From Bacteroidales bacterium (GTDB lineage: Bacteria; Planctomycetota; Planctomycetia; Gemmatales; Gemmataceae): 42,837 nt of DNA. The position numbers and the translations under genes were made by a program. The notes beneath the pieces are model-generated. The model did no database searches and had not been told where the DNA came from. It worked only from the letters and a program-made list of their open reading frames with translations. The stretch spans positions 1-42,837 of the forward strand of contig JAIXLE010000073.1 of NCBI GenBank assembly GCA_026931725.1. The letters run 5' to 3'. Below, piece after piece: positions 35,431 to 42,837 of this stretch (positions are counted from its first letter, which is position 1; each line of letters opens with the position of its first letter).

Positions 35431-35630
35431 TGGTGCGTCTGCCACGCGAACAGAACTCCTAGGGCGGTGTCTCTTTTGTGGGTAGACGTTTACCCCATTC
35501 GGCCACGGATCGCTCGATCGCTTGGCCGAACTCCTATCCTGACTTCCCGACCCGTCTTCCCCGAAGATCGCCACCGGAAGACGACCTTGGGAATGTTGTG
35601 GGGATTTTCGACCATCAGACGTGCAGACAA

Positions 35631-35669
35631 ACGAAAAAGCCCAGCAAAACATTAAGTTTCGCTGGGCTT
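35631..35669 (-). terminator. Rho-independent terminator of the tRNA-Gln gene
   Basis: On the minus strand, AAGCCCAGC pairs with GCTGGGCTT (35661-35669 and 35637-35645). An inner AAAC/GTTT stem extends it, and TTTTTCGTTT follows. It begins 13 bases after the tRNA. Confidence 0.85.
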
Positions 35670-35681
35670 CGTTATTTACAG

Positions 35682-35752
35682 TTACCCGGCAAGGATTCGA
35701 ACCTTGACAAAGAGAACCAAAATCTCTTGTGCTACCATTACACTACCGGGTA
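35682..35752 (-). tRNA. tRNA-Gln (anticodon TTG)
   Basis: The 71-base transcript (with discriminator A) folds into a full cloverleaf. The acceptor stem is TACCCGG/CCGGGTA. The D arm has GGTAGC. The anticodon stem AGAGA/TCTCT carries loop TTTTGGT, anticodon TTG (35716-35718), which reads CAA/CAG. The T arm is CAAGG/CCTTG with TTCGAAT. The 3' CCA is not encoded. A terminator follows it. Confidence 0.95.
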
Positions 35753-35923
35753 GTGCCAACAACGGGATTTTAGCACGGCCCCCGGATCACTTCTAGTGCA
35801 GATTCCCAGGAATATCACTCCAAACAAGACAATGCCAGCCACCAGACATGGACACGCATCGCCCTCGTGGTAGCCGAAAACCTTCCTCATCAAAAAGGGC
35901 TGTTCTGGGAACAGCCAACGGCA

Positions 35924-38656
35924 CTATTGCCCCGATTTCGGCAACGGCTTGCCGCTTGCGTCGATTGGCCCCACCGCGACGATCACCAATTGCTGCGGAT
36001 GCAAATACTTCTTTGCCACGGTTTGCACCGCAGTCGGTGTCACCGCGGACACCCCCGCACGCAGTTTCTCTACCATGTCAAACCCCAAGCCGTACCGCTC
36101 CGCCGCCAACAGTTGCGAGGCGATTTGCTGATTGGTGTCAAACCGGAATGGCAAACTCCCCAACAGATACTGCTTCGCATCTTCCACTTCCTGTCGCGTC
36201 GGTTCCTCATCGCGGATACGCCGAATTTCCTTGAGGAAACCCTCTCGCACCCAGCGGTATTTGTCCGGGAAGGTGCCGATGTAACCGAGGAACAAACCGG
36301 GTTGATCCGCCGCGGTGGCCGTGATTTGCGCGGTCACAGTGTACGCCAACCCTTGCCGATCCCGCAACGTCGCGGAGAGACGATCCGTGAAACCGGGGCC
36401 GGTGCCGAGAATGTGATCGAGTACCAGGAGGCGGTAGTAATCCGGGTTGTTCCGCGTAATACCGATGTGACCAATGTAGACATGCGTTTGGGCGGCGGTC
36501 GGGTCCGTGAGGATGATTTCCCGCGGTTGGGCTGCGGATTGCGGTGCCGGTGGAGTGGGTTTCCGCGTTCGCAGAGGTTTCCATTCTCCCGGTAGCCGTT
36601 CGATGTGTCGCACAATCGCGTTTGTGTCGAAATCTCCGACGACGGCCACCGTGGTGGTATCGGGGGCAAAGGTTTGTTTATGGTAGGATCGTAAATCCTG
36701 GGCCGTCAACTGTTGAACGATTGCCCGCGATCCGAGCCGGGAACGGCCAAACGGGTGCGAACCGTACACCAACGCCTGAAAGTGGTTGCGTGCCCGATTC
36801 TGCGGTTGAGTCTCGACATCGGCAATGTCGGAAAGCAGTTGCTCCCGTTTGCGTTCGAGCGCCGACGCGGGGAAACTCGGACGCATCAGACCATCCAATA
36901 AAAGTTCTAGCCCGATATTGGTATCCGGTTTCAGAACTTTCACTGTCCCACCGTGGGCATCAAAAACCAACTGACCGCCTGCATTTTCGATCAGGTTGGC
37001 GATGGCGGCTCCTGTTCGCCGGGTGGTTCCTTCTTCCAGCATTTCTCCCATGAGGGCCGCCACGCCGGAGAGTTTGGCCGGTTCTCGGAGTCGCACATCG
37101 GCCACCTGAGCCTCCGCGACGACAATGGGCAAGCGGTGATTTTCCAGGAGTAACAATGTCAGACCATTTGGCAGAACTAGGCGGCGTGCTTGGGTCAGCG
37201 GTGATACCGGACCACCCGTTACGGGGTTGGCACGAGCATATCGAGTATTCGGGGTTCGGGGATGTCCCGATTCGGACGGGATCAACTGGGTATTGTGTTC
37301 AGGAATCGACCAGACAACCACGGAACGCGGTTGGGTCAAGTATTCTCGTGCGACACGTTGCAGATCGGCGGGCGTGATCGCCAGCACCCGATCGAGATAG
37401 GTTTTCAGATAATCCAGATCATTCCGTGTCACTGCCTGGGCGATGGCATCGGCGAGATTGTGCATGTTTTCCCGTGAAAAAAGAAAACTCGCCACGATTC
37501 CCCGGCGGATCCGCTGGAGTTCCGCAGCCGACACGGGTTCACGCGCCAATCGCTCCAACTCCGCGAAGACCAATCGCTCCGCACGTTCCTGGTCTTTCCC
37601 TTTCAAGAGTTCCACTTTGATCTCGAACCAACCGGGATAACGACCGACGTTGTTGGCGGCACCGACGGCGTTGGCGAGGCGTTCTTCTTCCACCAAACGG
37701 CGATACAGGCGTGAGGTTTTACCATCGGTGAGCAGCATTTGGAGGAGATCGAATACATAATCATCCGGGTGGCCCGCCGTGACCGTGTTGAACCCCAGAA
37801 CGAGTCGAGGGACATCAAACTTGGACGGAAACTGTTTGCGAATCGGCGTGGTGCGGGGTTTCTGCCCCGGCGCGGGAAACCGGGGGGCGAGTTCGACCCG
37901 AGGGATCGGCCCGAATAACTGCGTAATGCGAGCCATCGCCCGATCGGGGTCAAAACCGCCCACGATGACCAGGGCGGCATTGTTCGGGTGATACCATTTG
38001 TCGTAGTGACGCTTGATGATCTCGGCGGTCGCGCCGCGGACATGGTCTTCCTCGCCAATGACCGGATGCCCATACGGCGAATCTTTGGGGAACAGCAACG
38101 GCAAAATCACCTTGTATTCCCGATCCCACGGCTGATCTTCTCCCCCGTTCCGTTCCGCGATGACCGCGCCTTTCTCTTGTTCAAATTCATGTTTCGGGTC
38201 GATCCGCGTATTCCGCATCCGGTCGGCTTCGATGATCAGAGCCGTTTCCCAGCGATCCGCGGCAAAGTCAAAGTGGTAGACGGTCATATCCTCAGAGGTG
38301 TAGGCGTTGTTCCGCCCGCCGTTCCGTTGGGTGAGTCGGTCGATGTCGCCGGGAAGGAATTTGTCAGTTCCTTTGAATAAAAGATGCTCCAGATAATGCG
38401 ACAAACCCGTCTGACCCGGTTCTTCATCAGCGGAACCGACCCGGTAGGCCGTTTTCACCGTCACCGTCGCGGCACCGGGTACGGGAAGCAGATAGACCCG
38501 CAACCCGTTGGGGAGCGTCTCTGCACGAACCGAAGCAAACAACGCTTGCGTGGTCTGGGCCAGGTTCGTATCGGTATCGGCACCGTGTCCGCAGGGGGCG
38601 GCCCCCAGAATGACAGCCAGAGCAACCACGGCAGGAATGGGGTTCATCAGATCCAT
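35924..38656 (-). CDS. Exported two-domain M16 zinc peptidase
   Basis: The protein of 910 residues has a signal peptide (LMNPIPAVVALAVILGAAP) and two M16 halves. The first has the inverted zinc motif HYLEH (His87, Glu90, His91), with the distal glutamates 161 and 168 in EKGAVIAER. The second half (from about 480, ARRLVLPNGLTLLLLENHRLP) lacks the motif and would form the inactive half of the chamber, as in pitrilysin-like and PqqL-like proteins. It should degrade peptides outside the cytoplasm. The start is uncertain between ATG 38656 and ATG 38647. The frame stays open to 38821, but that part overlaps the divergent gene at 38733. Confidence 0.92.
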   Translation of the reverse strand: MDLMNPIPAVVALAVILGAAPCGHGADTDTNLAQTTQALFASVRAETLPNGLRVYLLPVPGAATVTVKTAYRVGSADEEPGQTGLSHYLEHLLFKGTDKFLPGDIDRLTQRNGGRNNAYTSEDMTVYHFDFAADRWETALIIEADRMRNTRIDPKHEFEQEKGAVIAERNGGEDQPWDREYKVILPLLFPKDSPYGHPVIGEEDHVRGATAEIIKRHYDKWYHPNNAALVIVGGFDPDRAMARITQLFGPIPRVELAPRFPAPGQKPRTTPIRKQFPSKFDVPRLVLGFNTVTAGHPDDYVFDLLQMLLTDGKTSRLYRRLVEEERLANAVGAANNVGRYPGWFEIKVELLKGKDQERAERLVFAELERLAREPVSAAELQRIRRGIVASFLFSRENMHNLADAIAQAVTRNDLDYLKTYLDRVLAITPADLQRVAREYLTQPRSVVVWSIPEHNTQLIPSESGHPRTPNTRYARANPVTGGPVSPLTQARRLVLPNGLTLLLLENHRLPIVVAEAQVADVRLREPAKLSGVAALMGEMLEEGTTRRTGAAIANLIENAGGQLVFDAHGGTVKVLKPDTNIGLELLLDGLMRPSFPASALERKREQLLSDIADVETQPQNRARNHFQALVYGSHPFGRSRLGSRAIVQQLTAQDLRSYHKQTFAPDTTTVAVVGDFDTNAIVRHIERLPGEWKPLRTRKPTPPAPQSAAQPREIILTDPTAAQTHVYIGHIGITRNNPDYYRLLVLDHILGTGPGFTDRLSATLRDRQGLAYTVTAQITATAADQPGLFLGYIGTFPDKYRWVREGFLKEIRRIRDEEPTRQEVEDAKQYLLGSLPFRFDTNQQIASQLLAAERYGLGFDMVEKLRAGVSAVTPTAVQTVAKKYLHPQQLVIVAVGPIDASGKPLPKSGQ

Positions 38657-38732
38657 CCACGGAGAACGGGAATGGTACAACGCCGGTTCGCGGAGTACGA
38701 TCAGTGTAACAATTCTGACTCCGAGGTGCTGT

Positions 38733-39131
38733 ATGCGTTTTCTCGCTCTACTCATGGCTGGATGCATCGGGATGTTGGGCGGAGACAGCGTAACGCGGGC
38801 GGCTCCGGTGCCCAAAGCCAAGGCGAAAACGACAGCCGAAAAGCTACAGGGTGAATGGAAACTGGTCCGATCGCCTGGACTGGATGATCAAGCCGTAGCC
38901 ATAGTGACGTTCAGCAAGGACGGAAAACTCACGCTCAAAGTCACCTTGCCCGACGGGGGTGCCTGGGAATCGACGGGTAAATTCACAACAGAGGGGGACA
39001 AAATCTCTTACGAACTGCAATCCAACAACGGCGTGCGCAAAGAAACGCTTCAGATTCGGAAACTCACACAAGACGAACTGATCACCGTTGACCCGGAAGA
39101 CAAAGTCGAGGAGTTCAAACGGGCCAAGTGA
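38733..39131 (+). CDS. Exported TIGR03067-type small protein
   Basis: A signal peptide (MRFLALLMAGCIGMLGGDS) leads a 132-residue protein with KLQGEWKLVRSPG, FSKDGKLTLKV, KFTTEGDKISYEL and a charged end (EEFKRAK). This matches the lipocalin-like TIGR03067 family that is expanded in planctomycetes. Its role is unknown; a small beta-barrel binding protein is likely. GAGGTG lies just upstream of the ATG. It is divergent from the M16 peptidase gene with 76 bases between, so regulation may be shared. The Cys11 near the signal could be a lipidation site, but the lipobox is poor. Confidence 0.82.
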   Translation: MRFLALLMAGCIGMLGGDSVTRAAPVPKAKAKTTAEKLQGEWKLVRSPGLDDQAVAIVTFSKDGKLTLKVTLPDGGAWESTGKFTTEGDKISYELQSNNGVRKETLQIRKLTQDELITVDPEDKVEEFKRAK

Positions 39132-39312
39132 CAACAAATGAGACAGCGACGGAGCATGTGCCTGGGCCGGAGATCGGTTGATGAGGTAAACGGAGCGAAT
39201 CCGCCGGATGAAATTCTGGAAGTGTGTTTTTTTTTCCGCTCGGCAGTCTGATCATCCGAATCCGCGCTGACTATTCCGATGCTCTTTTCTATTTTATCAT
39301 GAATTTTGCATC

Positions 39313-39326
39313 CGATGCTAGCATCG
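39313..39326. promoter_or_regulatory. 14-bp palindrome upstream of the phosphoesterase gene
   Basis: CGATGCTAGCATCG is a perfect palindrome 38 bases before the ATG at 39365, in the most AT-rich stretch of this area (39220-39310, which also has a run of nine T at 39227-39235). Its place between a possible promoter and the ribosome site suggests an operator. No regulator is named by sequence. Confidence 0.4.
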
Positions 39327-39364
39327 CCCCGCATGGTGAACTAGGATCAAACGCGGGAGGGACC

Positions 39365-40168
39365 ATGCGTATCTTGCTCATCTCTGATATTCATGCGAAC
39401 TGGGCCGCACTGGATGCGATCCGGGAGCCGTATGATCTCGCCATTTGTCTTGGCGATCTGGTCGAATACGGCCCCTGCCCCGTGGAGTGCATCCGGTGGG
39501 TGCGGAATCATTGTGCCTACACCGTGCGGGGCAATCACGATCATGGGTCCGCACAACGGGTTGGCATCACCGCATCCAGCGGTTTTCGCTATCTCACCCA
39601 GGCCACCCGGCCGTACACCATCAACAGCCTCACCCCGGATGATCGTCAATATCTGGCAGAATTGCCGACATCACTCATGTTGACCTTGATGGGAAAGCGG
39701 TTCCTCCTCGTCCACGCCTCGCCCCGCGATCCGATGGATGAATATGTGCCAACCACCTCGGAGGCTTGGGCCTCGCAATTGGCCAAGTATCCGGTCGATT
39801 TCCTGTGTGTTGGTCATTCTCACCAGCAATTCCAACTTCAGGTGGGCCAAACGACGGTGGTAAACCCCGGATCAGTCGGACTGCCTCGGAACGGAAACCC
39901 GGATGTGCATTACGCCATTATCGAAGATGGTCGGGTGGAGTTGAAATCCATCGGTTACAATCTCGCTTCCACCCTGGCTGCGCTGGAAGCGGTCCCGATT
40001 GAGGAGCAGGCCCGGCAGATGCTGCGAGACGTTTACCGTTTCGGCAAAATCCAAAAACCGGAAGGGCATGCGGATCGCTCACGTTCGCCGGGGCATTCGC
40101 AGGCCGCCTATGAATCGGCTTCCTACGCGAGTGGAACGCCCCGTGCGCTCGCGGCTCAACCTCGGTAA
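39365..40168 (+). CDS. Metallophosphoesterase (YfcE/MJ0936-like)
   Basis: The 267-residue cytoplasmic protein has the calcineurin-like metal motifs in order: SDIHAN (Asp8, His10), GDLVEYG (Asp31), GNHDH (Asn57, His58), HASPRD and GHSHQQF, followed by VNPGSVGLPRNG. This is a phosphodiesterase or phosphatase of the YfcE-like group. A basic, Ser/Ala-rich tail of about 35 residues (from about 230) is unlike the family. The strong ribosome site GGGAGG supports the ATG at 39365; an open frame back to 39224 has no family similarity. The 3' end overlaps queD, which runs the other way, by 13 bases. Confidence 0.9.
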   Translation: MRILLISDIHANWAALDAIREPYDLAICLGDLVEYGPCPVECIRWVRNHCAYTVRGNHDHGSAQRVGITASSGFRYLTQATRPYTINSLTPDDRQYLAELPTSLMLTLMGKRFLLVHASPRDPMDEYVPTTSEAWASQLAKYPVDFLCVGHSHQQFQLQVGQTTVVNPGSVGLPRNGNPDVHYAIIEDGRVELKSIGYNLASTLAALEAVPIEEQARQMLRDVYRFGKIQKPEGHADRSRSPGHSQAAYESASYASGTPRALAAQPR

Positions 40169-40557
40169 GTGGCAAAAGATGTGTCACTTTCCCACAGTGT
40201 CACTTCCACAACCGGAAAGCCTTCCGCCTGAACTTGTTCAAAGATGCGTTTGGCGATGTTTTCCGCGGTTGGGTTCACATCCAACGTCACGAAAGGTTCC
40301 CCTAACCGTATCAGCTCGGGGATAATCGGATCATCGCGGTGCAATAACATTTTGTGATCGAGTTTCGCATCAATCCACTGGCCGACGGTCTGCTTCAATT
40401 GCGTGAAATCGACCACCATGCCCAGGGAATCGAGTTGCGGCGATTCCACGGTAATCACAGCCCGGCCGTTGTGGCCGTGGAGGTTCCGACATTTCCCGTT
40501 GTAGTTCAACAACCGATGGCCATAACAGAAACTGAGTTCTTTCGTCACTCGGAACAT
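40156..40557 (-). CDS. queD: 6-carboxytetrahydropterin synthase (QueD)
   Basis: This T-fold enzyme turns 7,8-dihydroneopterin triphosphate into 6-carboxy-tetrahydropterin in the preQ0/queuosine pathway. The 133-residue chain has zinc ligands His14 (CYGHRL), His27 and His29 (NLHGHN), the catalytic Cys23, and a Glu in the TLWESDTSF motif near the C-terminus. GAGGG lies five bases before the ATG at 40557, inside the end of queC. With queC it forms a two-gene unit; queE is not in the window. Confidence 0.93.
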   Translation of the reverse strand: MFRVTKELSFCYGHRLLNYNGKCRNLHGHNGRAVITVESPQLDSLGMVVDFTQLKQTVGQWIDAKLDHKMLLHRDDPIIPELIRLGEPFVTLDVNPTAENIAKRIFEQVQAEGFPVVEVTLWESDTSFATYRG

Positions 40558-40565
40558 CAGAACCC

Positions 40566-41276
40566 TCAGCAGGGGTGAGAATGGTAAATCGTGGGGTCAG
40601 GAAGTCCCGCGGCGGCAAAACCCTGGTATCGTTCCGCGCATTTGTTACAGCGCCCACAATGCAAACCCTGCATGGGACGAATGCAGGAAAACGTCCATTG
40701 CAACGGATAGGATGCCCCCCGGCGGAGGAGGTCGGACTTGTGCAAACCCAGTTCCGCATACGGGCGTAGCACCCGAACAGCCCCATTCACCGCATCGCTG
40801 ACACAGCGAGCCAATCGCTCGTAGAACGACGCGGTGGCATCGGGGAACGGGTTCGAGGCTAACGGTGCCGTCGCCAGCAGAGGAACTTGATGCAGATGGC
40901 ACCACAATAACGGTTTGGCTAAGAGTAGCACATTGCGGCCCGGCAAAAAGACCGCTTCATCCGGCGTGTCCGCGCCGGGCACATCCTGTCCAGAGAGGCT
41001 CCAATGGGAACCGTACAAATCCGTGACGGGTTGGCTGAGGACGGTTAGCGGTTGTAAGGTGGGCGTTGCGATGGCGGTGAGAAAGCGCAGGAGATACTCC
41101 TGTTCCACCGTTTCCCAGAATGAACCAACCCGCACATAGATGGGATACACCCGCGGATAGACCGCAACGGCTTCTGCGAGCAGAATTGCACTATCGAGGC
41201 CGCCGCTCACCAGCACCGCCAATGATTCTGGAGGCCGATTCGGTGGCCAGTCGCACGAGACAGTTGGTTCCAGCAT
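40566..41276 (-). CDS. queC: 7-cyano-7-deazaguanine synthase (QueC)-like protein
   Basis: The 236-residue enzyme converts 7-carboxy-7-deazaguanine to preQ0 with ATP and ammonia. It has the PP-loop SGGLDS (24-29), FLPGRNVLLLAKPLL and, near the C-terminus, the zinc site Cys-x8-Cys-x2-Cys-x2-Cys in SCIRPMQGLHCGRCNKC. The ATG at 41276 is used; the frame begins at a TTG six bases upstream. Length and motif order fit QueC, although the segment between is more divergent than usual. The queD gene follows after eight bases. Confidence 0.88.
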   Translation of the reverse strand: MLEPTVSCDWPPNRPPESLAVLVSGGLDSAILLAEAVAVYPRVYPIYVRVGSFWETVEQEYLLRFLTAIATPTLQPLTVLSQPVTDLYGSHWSLSGQDVPGADTPDEAVFLPGRNVLLLAKPLLWCHLHQVPLLATAPLASNPFPDATASFYERLARCVSDAVNGAVRVLRPYAELGLHKSDLLRRGASYPLQWTFSCIRPMQGLHCGRCNKCAERYQGFAAAGLPDPTIYHSHPC

Positions 41277-41328
41277 CAGCAATCACCACCCCAATACGAC
41301 TGGCAAAATCCGCTTATATCGACCAAGT

Positions 41329-42600
41329 TTAGCGGGGTGCCGATCCCACCACGGTGATGTCCACAATGGTTAAGAGTTTGATCCCCGTTTCGCCACCGGC
41401 ACTCGTTTTGTAGTAAACCGCATCGCCACTGGAGCCGAAGGAAATATCCGAGAGGAACGCGCGGAACTCTTTGTTCCATGAACCCGGAAATGCGTTCTTG
41501 AATTCACGGGTGAACTCGGCATCATCGCCTTTGCCGAACTCGCTTTCCCGGAGCGAACGTGCCACGGAAGAGGCGGCATCCGAAGAGGAACACGCCAAAG
41601 CCGCCCCGAACCGGACCCGGCCACCGAACGAGTTCCATGCCCCCAATTCTTTCGCTTTCGCGGCTTCCTTGACATATTGGTTCTTGAGCTGCTTATCTTC
41701 AGCCAGTGGAGTGGCGTAGTTCGCGGCGATCTGAGCCTGCCCGAGCAGAATTACCCAGGTATGGCCGCTCATGGCCATCGCTCCGGCATCCGTGAGATCG
41801 GCTAGGAACGATGTCGACTCATCTTTGTAACTCCCCAGGCTACTTCGCAGTAAGCCCGCCCCGCCACGCACGACAACGACATGCCGCTTCGTCGGAATGT
41901 ACATTACGGCCCCAGCCAGAATCCCCGCCGCCGTGGCAGGTAGTCGGAAGCAGGGTATGCCGTCGGCATTCACGGAGACACCATTCAATTTCTGACCCAG
42001 CAATTCCGCGTCGATGTCATCGCGGCACCGGATGGCATGGATGGTCCCATCTTTGGTTGTGCCGGTGAGGACGTAGTCGATGAAGGCATCTTTATCTTCC
42101 AATTCCGAGGCGGTTTGCAGAGCGGTCAATCCCGCGGCCACCGGGGCGGTGGCGTAGCGGTCGTACTCGGATTTGTAACCCGGATAGCGGGAGAGAATTT
42201 TGAGGTTCGCCCCCCGCACCACGGTGGCATCTTTGGGAACATAGGCCATCATATCCGTGACCCGGCCCGCTTTGCTGAGAGCCGTGATCGTGGCCGAGGC
42301 GGCGGCAATGTAGGCGGCGAGTGCCCCGACGACGATGCCCAGCAGCAGAAACGGATTAATTCCCGTGCGCACTTTCGGGGCGTTCGCTTTCTCTTTCCCC
42401 GAACCGGATGCGCTCGGCTTCTTCTTGTTGGAGCGGGCCGCCGGTTTCCGCGACGATCGTTTCGGCTTCTTCGGCGGTTCCGATTCATCCGGCGTGAATG
42501 TACTCGCGCACTTCGGACATTCAATGACATCGTCATCATCCGGTTGTTCATCCAGGCGCAATCGGGTCTGGCACTCCGGGCAGTAAAGATCAAACGGCAT
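41329..42600 (-). CDS. Zinc-ribbon membrane protein, planctomycete type
   Basis: The 423-residue protein begins with a zinc ribbon (CPEC ... CPKC, Cys7, Cys10, Cys28, Cys31). A Lys/Ser/Pro-rich linker (about 40-80) and one membrane helix (about 84-110, INPFLLLGIVVGALAAYIAA) follow. The large Ala/Gly-rich domain of about 310 residues includes MAYVPKDATVVRGANLKIL and AVMYIPTKRHVVVVRGG. Such domains are seen in planctomycete proteins of unknown role. It lies 52 bases upstream of queC on the same strand; a link to queuosine synthesis is not implied by its sequence. Confidence 0.78.
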   Translation of the reverse strand: MPFDLYCPECQTRLRLDEQPDDDDVIECPKCASTFTPDESEPPKKPKRSSRKPAARSNKKKPSASGSGKEKANAPKVRTGINPFLLLGIVVGALAAYIAAASATITALSKAGRVTDMMAYVPKDATVVRGANLKILSRYPGYKSEYDRYATAPVAAGLTALQTASELEDKDAFIDYVLTGTTKDGTIHAIRCRDDIDAELLGQKLNGVSVNADGIPCFRLPATAAGILAGAVMYIPTKRHVVVVRGGAGLLRSSLGSYKDESTSFLADLTDAGAMAMSGHTWVILLGQAQIAANYATPLAEDKQLKNQYVKEAAKAKELGAWNSFGGRVRFGAALACSSSDAASSVARSLRESEFGKGDDAEFTREFKNAFPGSWNKEFRAFLSDISFGSSGDAVYYKTSAGGETGIKLLTIVDITVVGSAPR

Positions 42601-42837
42601 AGGTTGCCCGCCGAAACAGGTGTCTGGGAATCGGGCCGGAGAATCCGGGAGACTCTATCATGTTATCGCGTTTCGGAGAGTTGAGACAAGAGGTCAGAGC
42701 GCCCGTATCAATCGGGAGGGGGCACATCCTTTGTGGGGATGGAGAGTTCCGCAATCCTGGCTTGACGGAGGCCAGAAGGGCGGTCAGGCTAGAGAGTGAC
42801 CCCAACTTGGGCCGGACTGTTTGGCATTTCCCGGAGT
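42601..42837. other. No gene supported at the right edge
   Basis: A 71-codon minus-strand frame (42590-42805) overlaps the start of the preceding gene and has no recognisable feature. The stretch probably contains the promoter of the zinc-ribbon gene; I see no clear site. Confidence 0.4.

Noticed and set aside
35682-35752. tRNA-Gln as an integration site for a mobile island
   Set aside because: No integrase gene and no repeat of the tRNA 3' end were seen in the window.
1-42837. CRISPR arrays, rRNA genes and prophage genes
   Set aside because: I looked for regularly spaced direct repeats, rRNA-like stretches and phage structural or integrase genes and saw none.

Overview
The window reads as chromosomal DNA of a planctomycete, most likely of the Gemmata group (Gemmataceae or a close relative). 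The grounds are a type IV pilin-like DUF1559 protein (30555-31346), a DUF1080 protein (16731-17681), a TIGR03067-type small exported protein (38733-39131), three membrane proteins with an N-terminal zinc ribbon (17768-19840, 24942-26024, 41329-42600), a remnant of a Gemmata-type IS4-like transposase, and GC-rich, densely packed genes. The assignment comes from family composition only; no 16S rRNA gene is present.

Left part (1-9805). A glycine-rich membrane protein and hemC come first, then an unknown 140-residue protein. They are followed by a tightly packed seven-gene respiratory cluster (1997-9805). It encodes an NnrS-like polytopic protein flanked by two DUF1858-type domains, a NarI/HdrE-like cytochrome b with a C-terminal four-cysteine tail, a NasA/NapA-type molybdopterin oxidoreductase, a NarH/NrfC-like protein with four [4Fe-4S] motifs, a membrane-anchored Rieske protein with a Tat-like motif, a 76-residue membrane protein and a SLAC1/TehA-type anion channel. 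Several stop/start overlaps argue for one transcript. The most economical reading is a quinol-linked nitrate reductase with its own anion channel and an NO-related accessory protein. It is the best candidate in the window for an under-described system.

Middle part (9920-28000). It holds tyrA and purL (PurS-like N-terminus, no glutaminase domain), a large membrane protein on the opposite strand, an atypical SDR epimerase, a DUF1080 protein, zinc-ribbon/TPR-like and lipoprotein genes, an ABC-2-like permease downstream of a non-RD Ser/Thr kinase, an amidase with a Tat-like signal, a zinc-ribbon membrane protein, and a two-gene minus-strand unit made of an unknown 378-residue protein and an ImpE/TagJ-like protein with no other type VI secretion gene nearby.

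Right part (28061-42837). A sigma-70 family factor is followed by a membrane anti-sigma-like protein whose outer domain resembles the DUF1559 pseudopilin fold. Then comes a gene-poor 0.86-kb stretch with a transposase remnant, a DUF1559 pilin-like gene and an overlapping lipoprotein gene that lacks any ATG or GTG start. An ABC exporter pair, a neutral-ceramidase-like hydrolase, a tRNA-Gln(TTG) with its terminator, a two-domain M16 peptidase, a TIGR03067-type protein, a metallophosphoesterase preceded by a 14-bp palindrome, the queuosine/preQ0 genes queD and queC, and a final zinc-ribbon membrane protein complete the window. The last 237 bases hold no gene I can support.
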